Shown here piece after piece: positions 17,304 through 25,647 of a stretch of 64,000 nucleotides of DNA (positions are counted from its first letter, which is position 1; each line of letters opens with the position of its first letter). Below the pieces are notes generated by a model. It saw only the letters and a list, made by a program, of their open reading frames with translations. It was not told the DNA's origin and ran no database searches. The DNA is from Tateyamaria sp. Alg231-49 (GTDB taxonomy: Bacteria > Pseudomonadota > Alphaproteobacteria > Rhodobacterales > Rhodobacteraceae): the NCBI RefSeq assembly GCF_900143535.1, contig NZ_FRFA01000002.1:186001-250000 (forward strand), read 5' to 3'. A program made the position numbers and the translations under genes.

Positions 17304-17495
17304 TCAGTCCTGCCCGGAAATTGTGCCGGAGACCTCGTGGGTCATCCCCAGCTCTTCGATGGTGATCACAGCCTTGACCGCGTAGCTTTTGCCACTGGCG
17401 CCGCCCGTGCGCACCGCCTCTTCGATCGCCTGCTGCGAGGTCACGCCGACCTGTTTCAGGAATTTGCGCATGGACATGTTGAAGTCGTCGCTCAT
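17304..17495 (-). CDS. Small DUF6494-family protein
   Basis: 63 residues beginning MSDDFNMSMRKFLKQVGVTS, with no signal peptide, membrane helix or Cys. An excellent ribosome site (AAGGAG) precedes the ATG. It resembles the short DUF6494 family that accompanies formate dehydrogenase loci. It is the first gene of the minus-strand accessory operon and sits 3 bp ahead of the Mrp ATPase gene. Function unknown; its constant linkage suggests an adaptor or maturation partner. Confidence 0.8.
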   Translation of the reverse strand: MSDDFNMSMRKFLKQVGVTSQQAIEEAVRTGGASGKSYAVKAVITIEELGMTHEVSGTISGQD

Positions 17496-17551
17496 GGGTT
17501 TTGCTCTCCTTGTCGTTGACGGAATGCGGGTGGGGTGCCTAATCTGGCCTC

Positions 17552-18286
17552 ATGCGCATCCTTGTTGTTTTGATAGTGATGTTGTTGCCCGGCCTTGCAA
17601 GGGCAGATGACCGACAAGTCTCGCTTTACGCGCCGCCGGCGCTGATCGAAAGCGGGCTGGTTCAGCACATCAAGCCGCGATTTTCCCTGAAAACGCAGGT
17701 TAAGGTCGATATTGTGGGCAGCGTCGATGCGGCTGATATTGTTCTGGGTGCCGAGGGTAGACCCCTGTTTTCCGGCCTTGATGCGGTGTGGCATCTGGAT
17801 CAGCGGCGCGACACCAAAGGTGCGGACCGTTTTGCCGAGTGGCTGGTATCTGAGATCGGGACGCGCACAATTCTGTCGTTCGCCCCTGACGGTACGCCGG
17901 TTTTTGCACCGCCGCCAGAAGAGACCGCCGCCACCGTCGCGGTTGAAATATCGCGCGAAGCGATTGCTGGAAAAGAGGTGTCGTATGTCAAATGCAGCCG
18001 CTGTCACGTGACCGAGCGGGGCAGAGGCATCTTTGGCATCGGCTCGACCCCCAGCTTTGCAGTGATGCGGGGTTTTGAGGATTGGGAGGCACGCTTTGCT
18101 GCCTTTTTCGTGTTGAACCCGCACGAGGCGTTTACCCAGATTGAGGGCGTAACCGAGCCTTTCCCGTTGGATCGCCCGTCGCCGATTTCGCCCATTGTTA
18201 TGACGCTGGACGACCTCGACGCCATTCTGGCCTATGTGGCCATCGTCGAACCTGCCGATTTGGGTAAACCGCTCGAACATCAGTGA
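17552..18286 (+). CDS. Secreted cytochrome c fused to a TupA-like single lobe
   Basis: 244 residues. Signal peptide 1-18 (cleavage after ARA). Residues 21-70 (VSLYAPPALIESGLVQHI...VDAADIVLGAEG) resemble the first part of TupA (residues 23-77), and residues 94-118 (FAEWLVS...APDGTPVF) match the end of TupA (residues 237-261): the Trp-to-Asp-Gly and Trp-to-Phe spacings (16 and 21 residues) are identical. TupA's middle lobe is absent. Residues 145-160 carry a c-type heme site C148-S-R-C151-H152, and the rest looks like a class I cytochrome. Divergent from the DUF6494 operon. Plausible roles: electron acceptor for formate dehydrogenase or redox/oxyanion sensor; both are inference. Confidence 0.85.
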   Translation: MRILVVLIVMLLPGLARADDRQVSLYAPPALIESGLVQHIKPRFSLKTQVKVDIVGSVDAADIVLGAEGRPLFSGLDAVWHLDQRRDTKGADRFAEWLVSEIGTRTILSFAPDGTPVFAPPPEETAATVAVEISREAIAGKEVSYVKCSRCHVTERGRGIFGIGSTPSFAVMRGFEDWEARFAAFFVLNPHEAFTQIEGVTEPFPLDRPSPISPIVMTLDDLDAILAYVAIVEPADLGKPLEHQ

Positions 18287-20226
18287 TCGCGCCGTTTTGA
18301 CAGATAGTCTTCGGTGGTGCGCACGCGGGGCTTTTCGCCGCCCTGAAACGGGTTGTCGGTCGAATGGAATTGGGCCGTCACCCGACAGTTGTCGCACATC
18401 TGGATCATCCGCAATTTGTCGCCTGCAAACATTGCGTGATCCTTGAGCTTGTCAGTGATCCTGTCGATTGCGGATTTTGAGCCAAAGAGGGACCCGCACT
18501 CGATGCAGGGAAAGGGCTCTTCTTCGTTTAAGACTTCCTGAGACAGGGCCGCGTCTGTCAGGTCGAGGCGCGGTTCGTAGGTGATAGCGTCTTCGGGGCA
18601 GATATTGGCGCAAAGGCCGCATTGCAGGCATGCGTCTTCCTGAAACCTGAGCTGCGGTTTGTCGGAGTTGTCGCCAAGCGCGCCGGACGGGCAGAGCGAC
18701 ACGCAGCTAAGGCAGAGCGTGCAGGCGTCAGTATCGACCAGAACCGCACCATAGGGCGCGCCGTCGGGCAGCGGCACCTGATCGGTGTCAGGGTGCAGGG
18801 CCCTCGCGGCCTGACGCGTGATCTGGCGGCGTGTGCCCATTGGACGGACCGGTTGTTCGATGGGGGCGGGGGCTGTTTGGTCATAGAGCGCGGCGCTCAT
18901 TGCATCGGGGTCTGTCGTGTCCAGCAGCGTGCCCTTGCCTGCGCCAGCAATTGCGTTTGCCAAGGCAATCTGTGTTTCCAACGCTGGCAGATCAGCGTTA
19001 GGGCCGGGCAACAGCGTGACTGTGGCAAACCCCGCGGCAAGGCCCGCGACCGCCTCGGCATGACCGAAGGCTCCGATGGCCGACATCTCCATCGGGATCA
19101 CATCGGCGGGCAGTCCGCGTCCATGGCGGGCCGACAAACGGATCATCTCGGCCCCATGGGCGTCGTGCACAAGCAGGCGCGGTGCGTGGCCGCCAGCGGC
19201 GAGATAGGCCTTGGCCAGCGTCTGAACCCGCTGCATCGTGTGATCGACTGGTGGCGCATCATAGGTGATTGCACCGGACGGGCAGGCGGCAGAACAGGCG
19301 CCGCAGCCAGCGCAGATCATAGGGTCAATTGCCACGTGGTCGCCAGCCGATGTGATCGCTCCGGTGGGGCATAGATCAAGGCAATTGGTGCACCCGGTTT
19401 GCTCGGCCCGGCTGTGCGCACAGAGCAGGGGGGCTGTTTGGACGTAGAGCGTTTTTTCGAAGGTGCCCGTCATGTGCGAGGCGGCCATCACGGCGGCGGC
19501 AACGCCCAGCGCATGCGTGGGATCGGCGCGCAAGTATCCATCCCGCTTTTCCGGTGCGGGGAACAAGGGCGTTTGCCCGCGCAAGTCCAGAATAATGTCG
19601 CATTGCGAAATGGCGCCATCGCGAGGATCGGTCAAAGAAAAAGCACCGCGCCCGCCCGGGTCCACTTGTTGCAATGCGTCAATGACAACCTCAAAGGCCG
19701 CAAAAGAACCCGATGCGCGGCGCAATTTGCCCAGCACAACGTCAAAGGCGCGGGTGTCAGGCACTTCGCTGGGCTCGTCGATCAATACGGTAACGCCCAG
19801 ATGATCCTTGAGCTGGTCCGCGGCCGCCAGAGCCACATCAGCGGGGCCAAGGATCAGGCAGAGCCCCTCGCTGATCACATCAACGGTCTTTTCTTGGGCT
19901 TCTGGCAGCATCGCCTCGGCAATCAGTGCGGACATTTTGGGCAGTTTTGGGGTGTCATCCGCGCTCCAACCGGCGCGGTCGCGCAGGTCGAGCGTATGGG
20001 GGGCAGGGCGATCAAGACCCTCTGCCAGCTCTTCGAAAACGCGGGCCTCCTGGGTGCAACAAAAAACCGCGTCACCCCCCTCTAGGGCGGCTTGGGCGCG
20101 TTCAAGTTGCGTGGTGCACAGGGCAGAACAGGGGGGGCGGACGTCTAGGCCGGTGGCCTCGGACAAGGCCGTTGCATCGATGGTTTGAGTGCCCAAACAA
20201 TCGCATGTTATCAATGATTTGACCAC
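18280..20226 (-). CDS. Multi-[4Fe-4S] ferredoxin-domain protein of the formate dehydrogenase locus
   Basis: About 648 residues, cytoplasmic. Four classical 4Fe-4S motifs are visible in two pairs: CTNCLDLCP and CAGCGACSAACP in the middle, CTLCLSCVSLCP and CLQCGLCANICP near the C terminus. Extra Cys groups occur at the N terminus (TCDCLGTQT, PPCSALCTTQ, FCCTQEA) and near the end (CIECGSLFGS, CDNCR). The frame is open to 20331, but the GTG at 20226 preceded by GGGGGAGA is the better start and yields VKSLITCDCLG, the expected N terminus. Probably an electron-transfer or maturation partner of formate dehydrogenase. Its last codons overlap the 3' end of the convergent cytochrome fusion by 7 bp. Confidence 0.87.
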   Translation of the reverse strand: MVKSLITCDCLGTQTIDATALSEATGLDVRPPCSALCTTQLERAQAALEGGDAVFCCTQEARVFEELAEGLDRPAPHTLDLRDRAGWSADDTPKLPKMSALIAEAMLPEAQEKTVDVISEGLCLILGPADVALAAADQLKDHLGVTVLIDEPSEVPDTRAFDVVLGKLRRASGSFAAFEVVIDALQQVDPGGRGAFSLTDPRDGAISQCDIILDLRGQTPLFPAPEKRDGYLRADPTHALGVAAAVMAASHMTGTFEKTLYVQTAPLLCAHSRAEQTGCTNCLDLCPTGAITSAGDHVAIDPMICAGCGACSAACPSGAITYDAPPVDHTMQRVQTLAKAYLAAGGHAPRLLVHDAHGAEMIRLSARHGRGLPADVIPMEMSAIGAFGHAEAVAGLAAGFATVTLLPGPNADLPALETQIALANAIAGAGKGTLLDTTDPDAMSAALYDQTAPAPIEQPVRPMGTRRQITRQAARALHPDTDQVPLPDGAPYGAVLVDTDACTLCLSCVSLCPSGALGDNSDKPQLRFQEDACLQCGLCANICPEDAITYEPRLDLTDAALSQEVLNEEEPFPCIECGSLFGSKSAIDRITDKLKDHAMFAGDKLRMIQMCDNCRVTAQFHSTDNPFQGGEKPRVRTTEDYLSKRRDH

Positions 20227-20557
20227 GTAATTCTCCCCCTCGGCAAGGGCATTTTTTGCCCCGTTTTTGCCTGCCTGTTGTCGCCAGCCTAGACATGATT
20301 CGCGTGACTTCACAAACCGAATTCGTCGCATGGCACGCAGCGATTCAATGCCAGAAGGCTGTAGTGATTCGCGAATTCGTATGCGGCGGCATTCCCGACT
20401 TAATCAGTCGAGTTAGACATTTCGTCCTTTGGTGGGTCACGACCTTGGACAGGCTGGCCAAATTGCAAAAACATGCCCTCGGGGCGCTTCGGGAGACAGA
20501 AAGCTCTTCTCTGATGAAAAATCCGGCAGTTTAATAAGATTAACGGGAGGACGTAGG
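20227..20557. promoter_or_regulatory. Divergent control region between the Fe-S protein and the formate dehydrogenase operon
   Basis: 331 bp without a gene, feeding both the minus-strand Fe-S protein and the plus-strand DUF3305-to-FdhC operon. It contains GATTCGCG twice (20297-20304, 20366-20373), CGAATTCGT twice (20318-20326, 20372-20380), a perfect palindrome ATTCGCGAAT (20367-20376), and a dyad CGACT-N5-AGTCG (20396-20410). These are candidate operators, perhaps for the linked response regulator; no convincing sigma-54 or sigma-70 promoter was found. Confidence 0.45.
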
Positions 20558-21127
20558 GTGATCCGAAACCCAGACCAGCATCGGTCCATGACTTTGGGCG
20601 TCGTATTACGGCGCCTTCCTGGCGTGACACGCTGGGCCTCCTACAGCTGGAAAGCGGTTGCGGTGCTGCCCGGTGCGGGCATTGCCCACTGGCAAGAACT
20701 GCGCCGCGAAGGCGAAGCGATTGAGTACCACGCCGCCACCTTGTCCCTTGATCTGCACGGCGCCGAAACCGAAGCCTACCTGCATGGCCTCTCGGCCGAG
20801 GTGCCATCGATCTATGTGGTGATGCGCGAAAGCGAGGATGAGGGCGCCGAACCGCTTGACGTGCTCTTGGTCACGGCCTCGCCCTATGAAGCGCAGGACT
20901 ATACCGACAGCGGCGAAGAGATCGTGGAGAAGGTTCCAATGCCCGAAGGGCTGATGGCGTGGGTGCAGGATTTTGTCACCGCGTTTCATCAGGACGAGGT
21001 GTTCATCAAGCGCAAGCGCGACAAGAAGCGCATTGATCTGACGCAGGATGGCATTGGCGATCCGCGTATTCAGTCGGTGGCCGACATCTATGCCTCGCCC
21101 GCCCGTCAGCGGAGGCGGATCCATTGA
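20558..21127 (+). CDS. DUF3305 protein of the formate dehydrogenase operon
   Basis: 189 residues. The start is a GTG at 20558, 8 nt after GGGAGG; the open frame extends upstream without family resemblance. Begins after an arginine-rich stretch with MTLGVVLRRLPGVTRWASYSWKAVAVLPGAG, typical of DUF3305. Soluble, no signal peptide. DUF3305 proteins are encoded directly upstream of DUF3306 and TorD-like genes in formate dehydrogenase loci of alpha- and betaproteobacteria; the biochemical function is unknown. Its stop overlaps the TTG start of the DUF3306 gene. Confidence 0.88.
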   Translation: MIRNPDQHRSMTLGVVLRRLPGVTRWASYSWKAVAVLPGAGIAHWQELRREGEAIEYHAATLSLDLHGAETEAYLHGLSAEVPSIYVVMRESEDEGAEPLDVLLVTASPYEAQDYTDSGEEIVEKVPMPEGLMAWVQDFVTAFHQDEVFIKRKRDKKRIDLTQDGIGDPRIQSVADIYASPARQRRRIH

Positions 21128-21723
21128 GCGGCGCACATGAAAAACCCCGCGATTTCTGGTCTCGCCGCCGGGCTGATGTTGAGGCTGAGGCGCAGGTTGA
21201 AGACGCTTTGGATCATGCGCGTGTGGCCGAGGTAGAGGACGCGAAGCTGGCCGAACGGTCGGACGAAGAGATTTTGGCAGAGCTGGACCTGCTGGAGCCT
21301 GAGGCGTTGGAAAGTCCTGATCAGGTGCGCGAGTTTTTGAATTCCGCGGTGCCGCAGCGTTTGAAGACCCGTGCTTTGCGCAGGCTTTGGCGGCTGAACC
21401 CGATATTCGCAAACCTCGACGGGTTGGTGGATTACGGCGAGGATTTCACGGATGCGGCCATGGTCATCGAGAATATGCAGACCGTGTATCAGGTAGGCAA
21501 AGGTATGCTAACCGCCTTTGTCGATGACGAAGAAGAAGACGAAGAGATCACGGACGAGACGTCCGAGGATGAAGACGAAAAGACACAAGCCCCAACCCTG
21601 ACCGACGAAGAGGAGGAGGCCCCTATGATCGTGGCGGCCGCCCCTGACTCTTTGCCAGAACCCGAACCCGCGCCAGTGGCCATGCCCCAGCGCCGGATGC
21701 GGTTTGCTTTTGACACTGCCTGA
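21124..21723 (+). CDS. DUF3306 protein of the formate dehydrogenase operon
   Basis: 199 residues with a TTG start that overlaps the upstream stop by 4 bp. The N-terminal RDFWSRRRADVEAEA and central LKTRALRRLWRLNPIFANLDGLVDYGEDFTD are the conserved DUF3306 core. The C-terminal ~65 residues are low-complexity and very acidic (DDEEEDEEITDE...), ending in QRRMRFAFDTA, so the protein likely has a disordered tail. Function unknown; strictly linked to the operon's DUF3305 and TorD-like genes, which suggests a maturation role. Confidence 0.88.
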   Translation: MSGAHEKPRDFWSRRRADVEAEAQVEDALDHARVAEVEDAKLAERSDEEILAELDLLEPEALESPDQVREFLNSAVPQRLKTRALRRLWRLNPIFANLDGLVDYGEDFTDAAMVIENMQTVYQVGKGMLTAFVDDEEEDEEITDETSEDEDEKTQAPTLTDEEEEAPMIVAAAPDSLPEPEPAPVAMPQRRMRFAFDTA

Positions 21724-21725
21724 GG

Positions 21726-22349
21726 ATGGATGAGACCAATATGACAGCCGCCCCCGATACCACGATCAGCGATATGGATCGCGCCCGTGCGGACCTTTAC
21801 AACTTTCTCGGCGCCCTTTTGGCCAATCCGCCAGAAGAGATGTTGTTGACCCAGACTGCCGGTCTGTCTGGCGATGATACCGAATTGGGTCAGGCCATCG
21901 GCACGCTGGCGAAGCTGGCAAAGGTGACCAAGCCCAAGGCCGCTGAATCCGAGTTCAACAAGCTGTTCATTGGTTTGGGTCGGGGCGAATTGTTGCCTTT
22001 CGCCAGCTACTACCTGACCGGTTTCCTGAACGAAAAACCGCTGGCCGCCCTGCGTCAGGCGATGACAGCCAAGGGCATGCAGCGATCCGAAACCGTGTTT
22101 GAACCCGAAGATAGCATTGCCAGCCTGATGGAAATGATGGGCGCGATGATTGTGGGCCGCTTTGACAAGCCGGCGGATATCACCACGCAAAAGCAGTTCT
22201 TTAATACCCATGTGGCCCCTTGGGCCTCACATTTCTTTACCGATCTGGAAGAGGCCAAAAATTCGGTCTTTTACAGCCCCGTGGGCACGGTCGGTAAAAT
22301 TTTCATGTCTGTAGAGGCGGAAGCCTTTCGGATGAGCGGGGCGGAGTGA
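21726..22349 (+). CDS. TorD/DmsD-like chaperone for the formate dehydrogenase catalytic subunit
   Basis: 207 residues, all-alpha. RADLYNFLGALLANPPEE, ESEFNKLFIGLGRGELLPFASYYLTGFL and EDSIASLMEMMGAMI are typical of the TorD family of redox-enzyme maturation proteins, which bind the TAT signal peptide and apo-enzyme until the cofactor is inserted. Two starts are possible, ATG 21726 or ATG 21741; the latter has the better upstream purine stretch. Placed just ahead of the TAT-bearing mini-protein and FdhA, so FdhA is the likely client. Confidence 0.9.
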   Translation: MDETNMTAAPDTTISDMDRARADLYNFLGALLANPPEEMLLTQTAGLSGDDTELGQAIGTLAKLAKVTKPKAAESEFNKLFIGLGRGELLPFASYYLTGFLNEKPLAALRQAMTAKGMQRSETVFEPEDSIASLMEMMGAMIVGRFDKPADITTQKQFFNTHVAPWASHFFTDLEEAKNSVFYSPVGTVGKIFMSVEAEAFRMSGAE

Positions 22350-22404
22350 TCCGCGTCAAATGGGGCGGGCAACCGTCCTCAAACAGCGAAAGGAGACTTT
22401 TCGC

Positions 22405-22593
22405 ATGAGCAAGAAAGAAGAGGGTGCATCGCGCCGCGACTTTCTGAAGCTGGCCACGACCACGGCGCCCATAGCGGCGGCGGCGGTAGTAGCCGGGACC
22501 ACAGGGGCAGAGGCGGCTGAGCCGGATCTGAGCCTGGAAAAAATGCAGGATACCGCGCACACGCGTGCGTATTTTGACAGCGCTCGGTTCTAA
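22405..22593 (+). CDS. Formate dehydrogenase region TAT-signal mini-protein
   Basis: 62 residues starting at ATG 22405 after AAAGGAGA; the open frame begins earlier at 22360 without a ribosome site. It is essentially a twin-arginine signal (SRRDFLKLATTTAPIAAAAVVAG) followed by about 30 residues ending ARAYFDSARF-like (TRAYFDSARF). This corresponds to the 'formate dehydrogenase region TAT target' small proteins. Function unknown; it may be a small exported subunit or assembly factor. FdhA follows after 144 bp with no gene between. Confidence 0.88.
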   Translation: MSKKEEGASRRDFLKLATTTAPIAAAAVVAGTTGAEAAEPDLSLEKMQDTAHTRAYFDSARF

Positions 22594-22737
22594 CGAGCCA
22601 ATAGGGAGGGCCGCGCCCGGGAATAAGCCCGGACATGGCAGGTGAACAGCGACTGGTTGCGTGACGCCCGACTGCTGGAAGCCGAATAAAGCCAAGCAAG
22701 CGAACCCGCCAAGGGGGAGCAAGCAAGGGAGAGAGAA

Positions 22738-25635
22738 ATGCTTAGGAAAAAGACCAACGGGGTTGCGAGACGCTCCCAGCGGACAAGTATCCTGTCTGAG
22801 GCCGCAGGTGCCTCGGTGGACCGCCGCGCGTTTTTGCGCGGATCGGGACTGGTGATTGGGGGTCTGTCAGCGATTGCTGCCACAGGCGGAACCGTCACAC
22901 AGGCCAGCGCTGCGACGGCTGTCGCGGGGCAGGTAGATCTTAAAAAGTCAGTGTGCACGCACTGCTCGGTCGGCTGTACGGTCATTGCCGAAGTGCAGAA
23001 CGGCGTCTGGACGGGGCAGGAACCCGGCTGGGATAGCCCGTTCAACTTGGGTGCCCACTGTGCCAAAGGTGCCGCTGTTCGCGAGCACGCCCACGGCGAG
23101 CGTCGTCTGAAGTACCCGATGAAAAAAGAAAACGGGGAATGGAAGCGCGTTTCATGGGAGCAGGCCATCGACGAGATCGGCGGCGGCATGATGAAAATCC
23201 GGGAAGAAAGCGGCCCGGACAGCGTTTATTGGCTGGGTTCGGCCAAGCACAACAACGAACAGGCCTATCTGTTCCGCAAGTTTGCTGCCTACTGGGGCAC
23301 CAACAACGTGGATCACCAGGCCCGGATTTGTCACTCAACCACAGTTGCCGGTGTTGCAAACACCTGGGGCTATGGTGCGATGACGAACTCGTACAACGAC
23401 ATCCACAATTCCAAGTCGATCTTTATCATCGGCGGCAACCCGGCCGAGGCGCACCCTGTGTCCTTGCTCCACTTGCTCCGTGCCAAAGAACAGAACAACG
23501 CCCCCGTCATCGTGTGTGACCCGCGCTTTACCCGCACGGCCGCCCATGCGGACGAGTACGTTCGTTTCCGTCCCGGATCGGACGTGGCTTTGGTTTGGGG
23601 TATCCTGTACCACATCTTTGAAAACGGCTGGGAAGACAAAGAGTTCATCCGCACCCGTGTCTGGGGTATGGACCAGATCAAGGAAGAGGTCGCCAAGTGG
23701 ACCCCTGAAGAAGTCGAACGTGTGACCGGCGCGCCCGGTTCGCAACTGCGTCGCGTGGCCCGGACACTGGCCAACAACCGCCCCGGCACCGTGATCTGGT
23801 GTATGGGTGGTACGCAGCACACCAACGGCAACAACAACACCCGTGCCTACTGCATCCTGCAACTGGCCCTTGGCAATATGGGCACCGCAGGCGGCGGCAC
23901 CAATATCTTCCGCGGCCACGACAACGTGCAAGGTGCCACGGACCTTGGTGTTTTGTCCCACACACTGCCAGGCTACTATGGTCTGAGCGCAGGCGCTTGG
24001 GCCCACTGGGGTCGCGTTTGGGGTGAAGACGCCGATTGGCTGGGTGGACAGTTTGCCACCACCACCGGTGTCGACGGCAAGGAAAAGTCACTTCAGAACC
24101 TGTCGGGTATTCCCGTCTCGCGCTGGATCGACGGTGTCCTTGAAGATCCCGACAACATGGACAACCCGAACAAAGTCCGGGCCATGGTGTTCTGGGGCCA
24201 CGCGCCGAACTCTCAGACCCGTATGGTCGAGATGAAGAAGGCCATGGAAGAGCTGGACATGCTGGTCGTCATCGACCCGTTCCCCACAGTCTCTGCCGTG
24301 CTGCATGATCGCACCGATGGTGTGTATCTGTTGCCTGCGTGTACCCAGTTCGAAACGCGTGGCTCTGTCACCGCGTCGAACCGGTCCATCCAGTGGCGCG
24401 AACAGGTCATTGATCCGTTGTTCGAATCCAAGCGGGACGAAGAGATCATTGCTCTGCTCGCCCAAAAGTTCGGGTTCCACGAGCGTCTCTTCCGCAACAT
24501 CAAGCTGGAAGAAGATGGCCTGACGCCCGAGCCTGAGGACACGCTGCGCGAGATCAATCGCGGCATGTGGACGGTCGGTTATACTGGTCAGTCGCCTGAG
24601 CGGATCAAGAAGCACATGGAGAACCAGCACACGTTTGATCGCACCACTTTGCAGGCCATTGGTGGCCCCGCAGATGGCGATTACTACGGTCTGCCATGGC
24701 CCAGCTGGGGCACGCCCGAGATGAACCACCCGGGCACGCCGAACCTTTACGACATGTCCAAGCCTGTTGCTGAGGGTGGTTTGACCTTCCGTGCGCGCTT
24801 TGGTGTCGAGCGGGATGGCGAAAACCTTTTGGCCGAAGGGGTCTATAGCGTTGGATCGGAAATTCAGGATGGATATCCCGAATTCACGATGCAGATGTTG
24901 ATGGATCTGGGTTGGGACGGTGATCTGACAGCGGATGAACGCGCTGCCATTGATGCCGTTGCAGGTGCCAAGACCAACTGGAAGACCGACCTGTCGGGCG
25001 GTATTCAGCGGGTCGCCATTGCACATGGCTGTGCGCCCTTTGGCAATGCCAAGGCCCGTACCGTCGTGTGGACGTTCCCTGATCCGGTGCCTATCCACCG
25101 CGAGCCTCTGTACACAAACCGCAGAGACCTTGTGGAGGATTACCCCACCTACGAGGACCGTCATGCCTACCGCCTGCCGACGCTGTATGCGTCGATCCAA
25201 AAGCAGGACTTTTCGAAGGACTATCCGATCATCCTCACGTCCGGCCGTCTGGTCGAATACGAGGGCGGCGGCGACGAGACACGGTCGAACCCGTGGCTGG
25301 CCGAGCTGCAGCAGGACATGTTCGTCGAGATCAACACGCGGGACGCCAATAACCTTGGTGTGCGTGATGGTCAGCAGGTCTGGGTCGAAGGGCCCGAAGG
25401 CGGCAAGGTCAAGGTTATGGCAATGGTCACCAACAGGGTCGGCGCGGGCGTAGCCTTTATGCCGTTCCACTTTGGTGGGCACTTCCAGGGCGAAGACCAG
25501 AGGTCCAAATACCCCGACGGGGCGGACCCCTATGTGCTTGGTGAATCCACCAACACGGCCCAAACCTATGGCTATGATTCAGTAACCCAGATGCAAGAGA
25601 CGAAAGCCACTCTTTGCAAAATCTGGACAGCGTAA
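22738..25635 (+). CDS. fdhA: Formate dehydrogenase catalytic subunit, Mo/W-bis-MGD, TAT-exported
   Basis: 965 residues. A long TAT leader has RRAFLRGSG at 29-37. The N-terminal [4Fe-4S] cluster is held by C73, C76, C80 and C108 (CTHCSVGC...HC). The active-site stretch DHQARICHSTTVAG places Cys198 (codon TGT) as the metal ligand where Sec occurs in E. coli FdnG, with His199 following as expected. Further markers: GGNPAEAHPV, NNNTRAYCILQLALGNMG and the C-terminal molybdopterin-dinucleotide domain. It oxidises formate to CO2 in the periplasm. The linked tungstate transporter suggests W rather than Mo. Start after AAGGGAGAGAGAA; followed by fdhB after 12 bp. Confidence 0.96.
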   Translation: MLRKKTNGVARRSQRTSILSEAAGASVDRRAFLRGSGLVIGGLSAIAATGGTVTQASAATAVAGQVDLKKSVCTHCSVGCTVIAEVQNGVWTGQEPGWDSPFNLGAHCAKGAAVREHAHGERRLKYPMKKENGEWKRVSWEQAIDEIGGGMMKIREESGPDSVYWLGSAKHNNEQAYLFRKFAAYWGTNNVDHQARICHSTTVAGVANTWGYGAMTNSYNDIHNSKSIFIIGGNPAEAHPVSLLHLLRAKEQNNAPVIVCDPRFTRTAAHADEYVRFRPGSDVALVWGILYHIFENGWEDKEFIRTRVWGMDQIKEEVAKWTPEEVERVTGAPGSQLRRVARTLANNRPGTVIWCMGGTQHTNGNNNTRAYCILQLALGNMGTAGGGTNIFRGHDNVQGATDLGVLSHTLPGYYGLSAGAWAHWGRVWGEDADWLGGQFATTTGVDGKEKSLQNLSGIPVSRWIDGVLEDPDNMDNPNKVRAMVFWGHAPNSQTRMVEMKKAMEELDMLVVIDPFPTVSAVLHDRTDGVYLLPACTQFETRGSVTASNRSIQWREQVIDPLFESKRDEEIIALLAQKFGFHERLFRNIKLEEDGLTPEPEDTLREINRGMWTVGYTGQSPERIKKHMENQHTFDRTTLQAIGGPADGDYYGLPWPSWGTPEMNHPGTPNLYDMSKPVAEGGLTFRARFGVERDGENLLAEGVYSVGSEIQDGYPEFTMQMLMDLGWDGDLTADERAAIDAVAGAKTNWKTDLSGGIQRVAIAHGCAPFGNAKARTVVWTFPDPVPIHREPLYTNRRDLVEDYPTYEDRHAYRLPTLYASIQKQDFSKDYPIILTSGRLVEYEGGGDETRSNPWLAELQQDMFVEINTRDANNLGVRDGQQVWVEGPEGGKVKVMAMVTNRVGAGVAFMPFHFGGHFQGEDQRSKYPDGADPYVLGESTNTAQTYGYDSVTQMQETKATLCKIWTA

Positions 25636-25647
25636 GGAGGATACGAC

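Noticed and set aside
20331-20348. TGGCACG resembling a sigma-54 -24 element upstream of the formate dehydrogenase operon
   Set aside because: The GC of the -12 element is absent at the required spacing, and the linked regulator lacks GAFTGA.
23319-23350. Possible selenocysteine site in FdhA
   Set aside because: The active-site codon before His199 is TGT (Cys198), not TGA, and the frame is uninterrupted.
24088-25563. A 491-codon open frame on the minus strand within fdhA
   Set aside because: It is antisense to the clearly coding fdhA, shows no domain, and arises from strong third-position codon bias.
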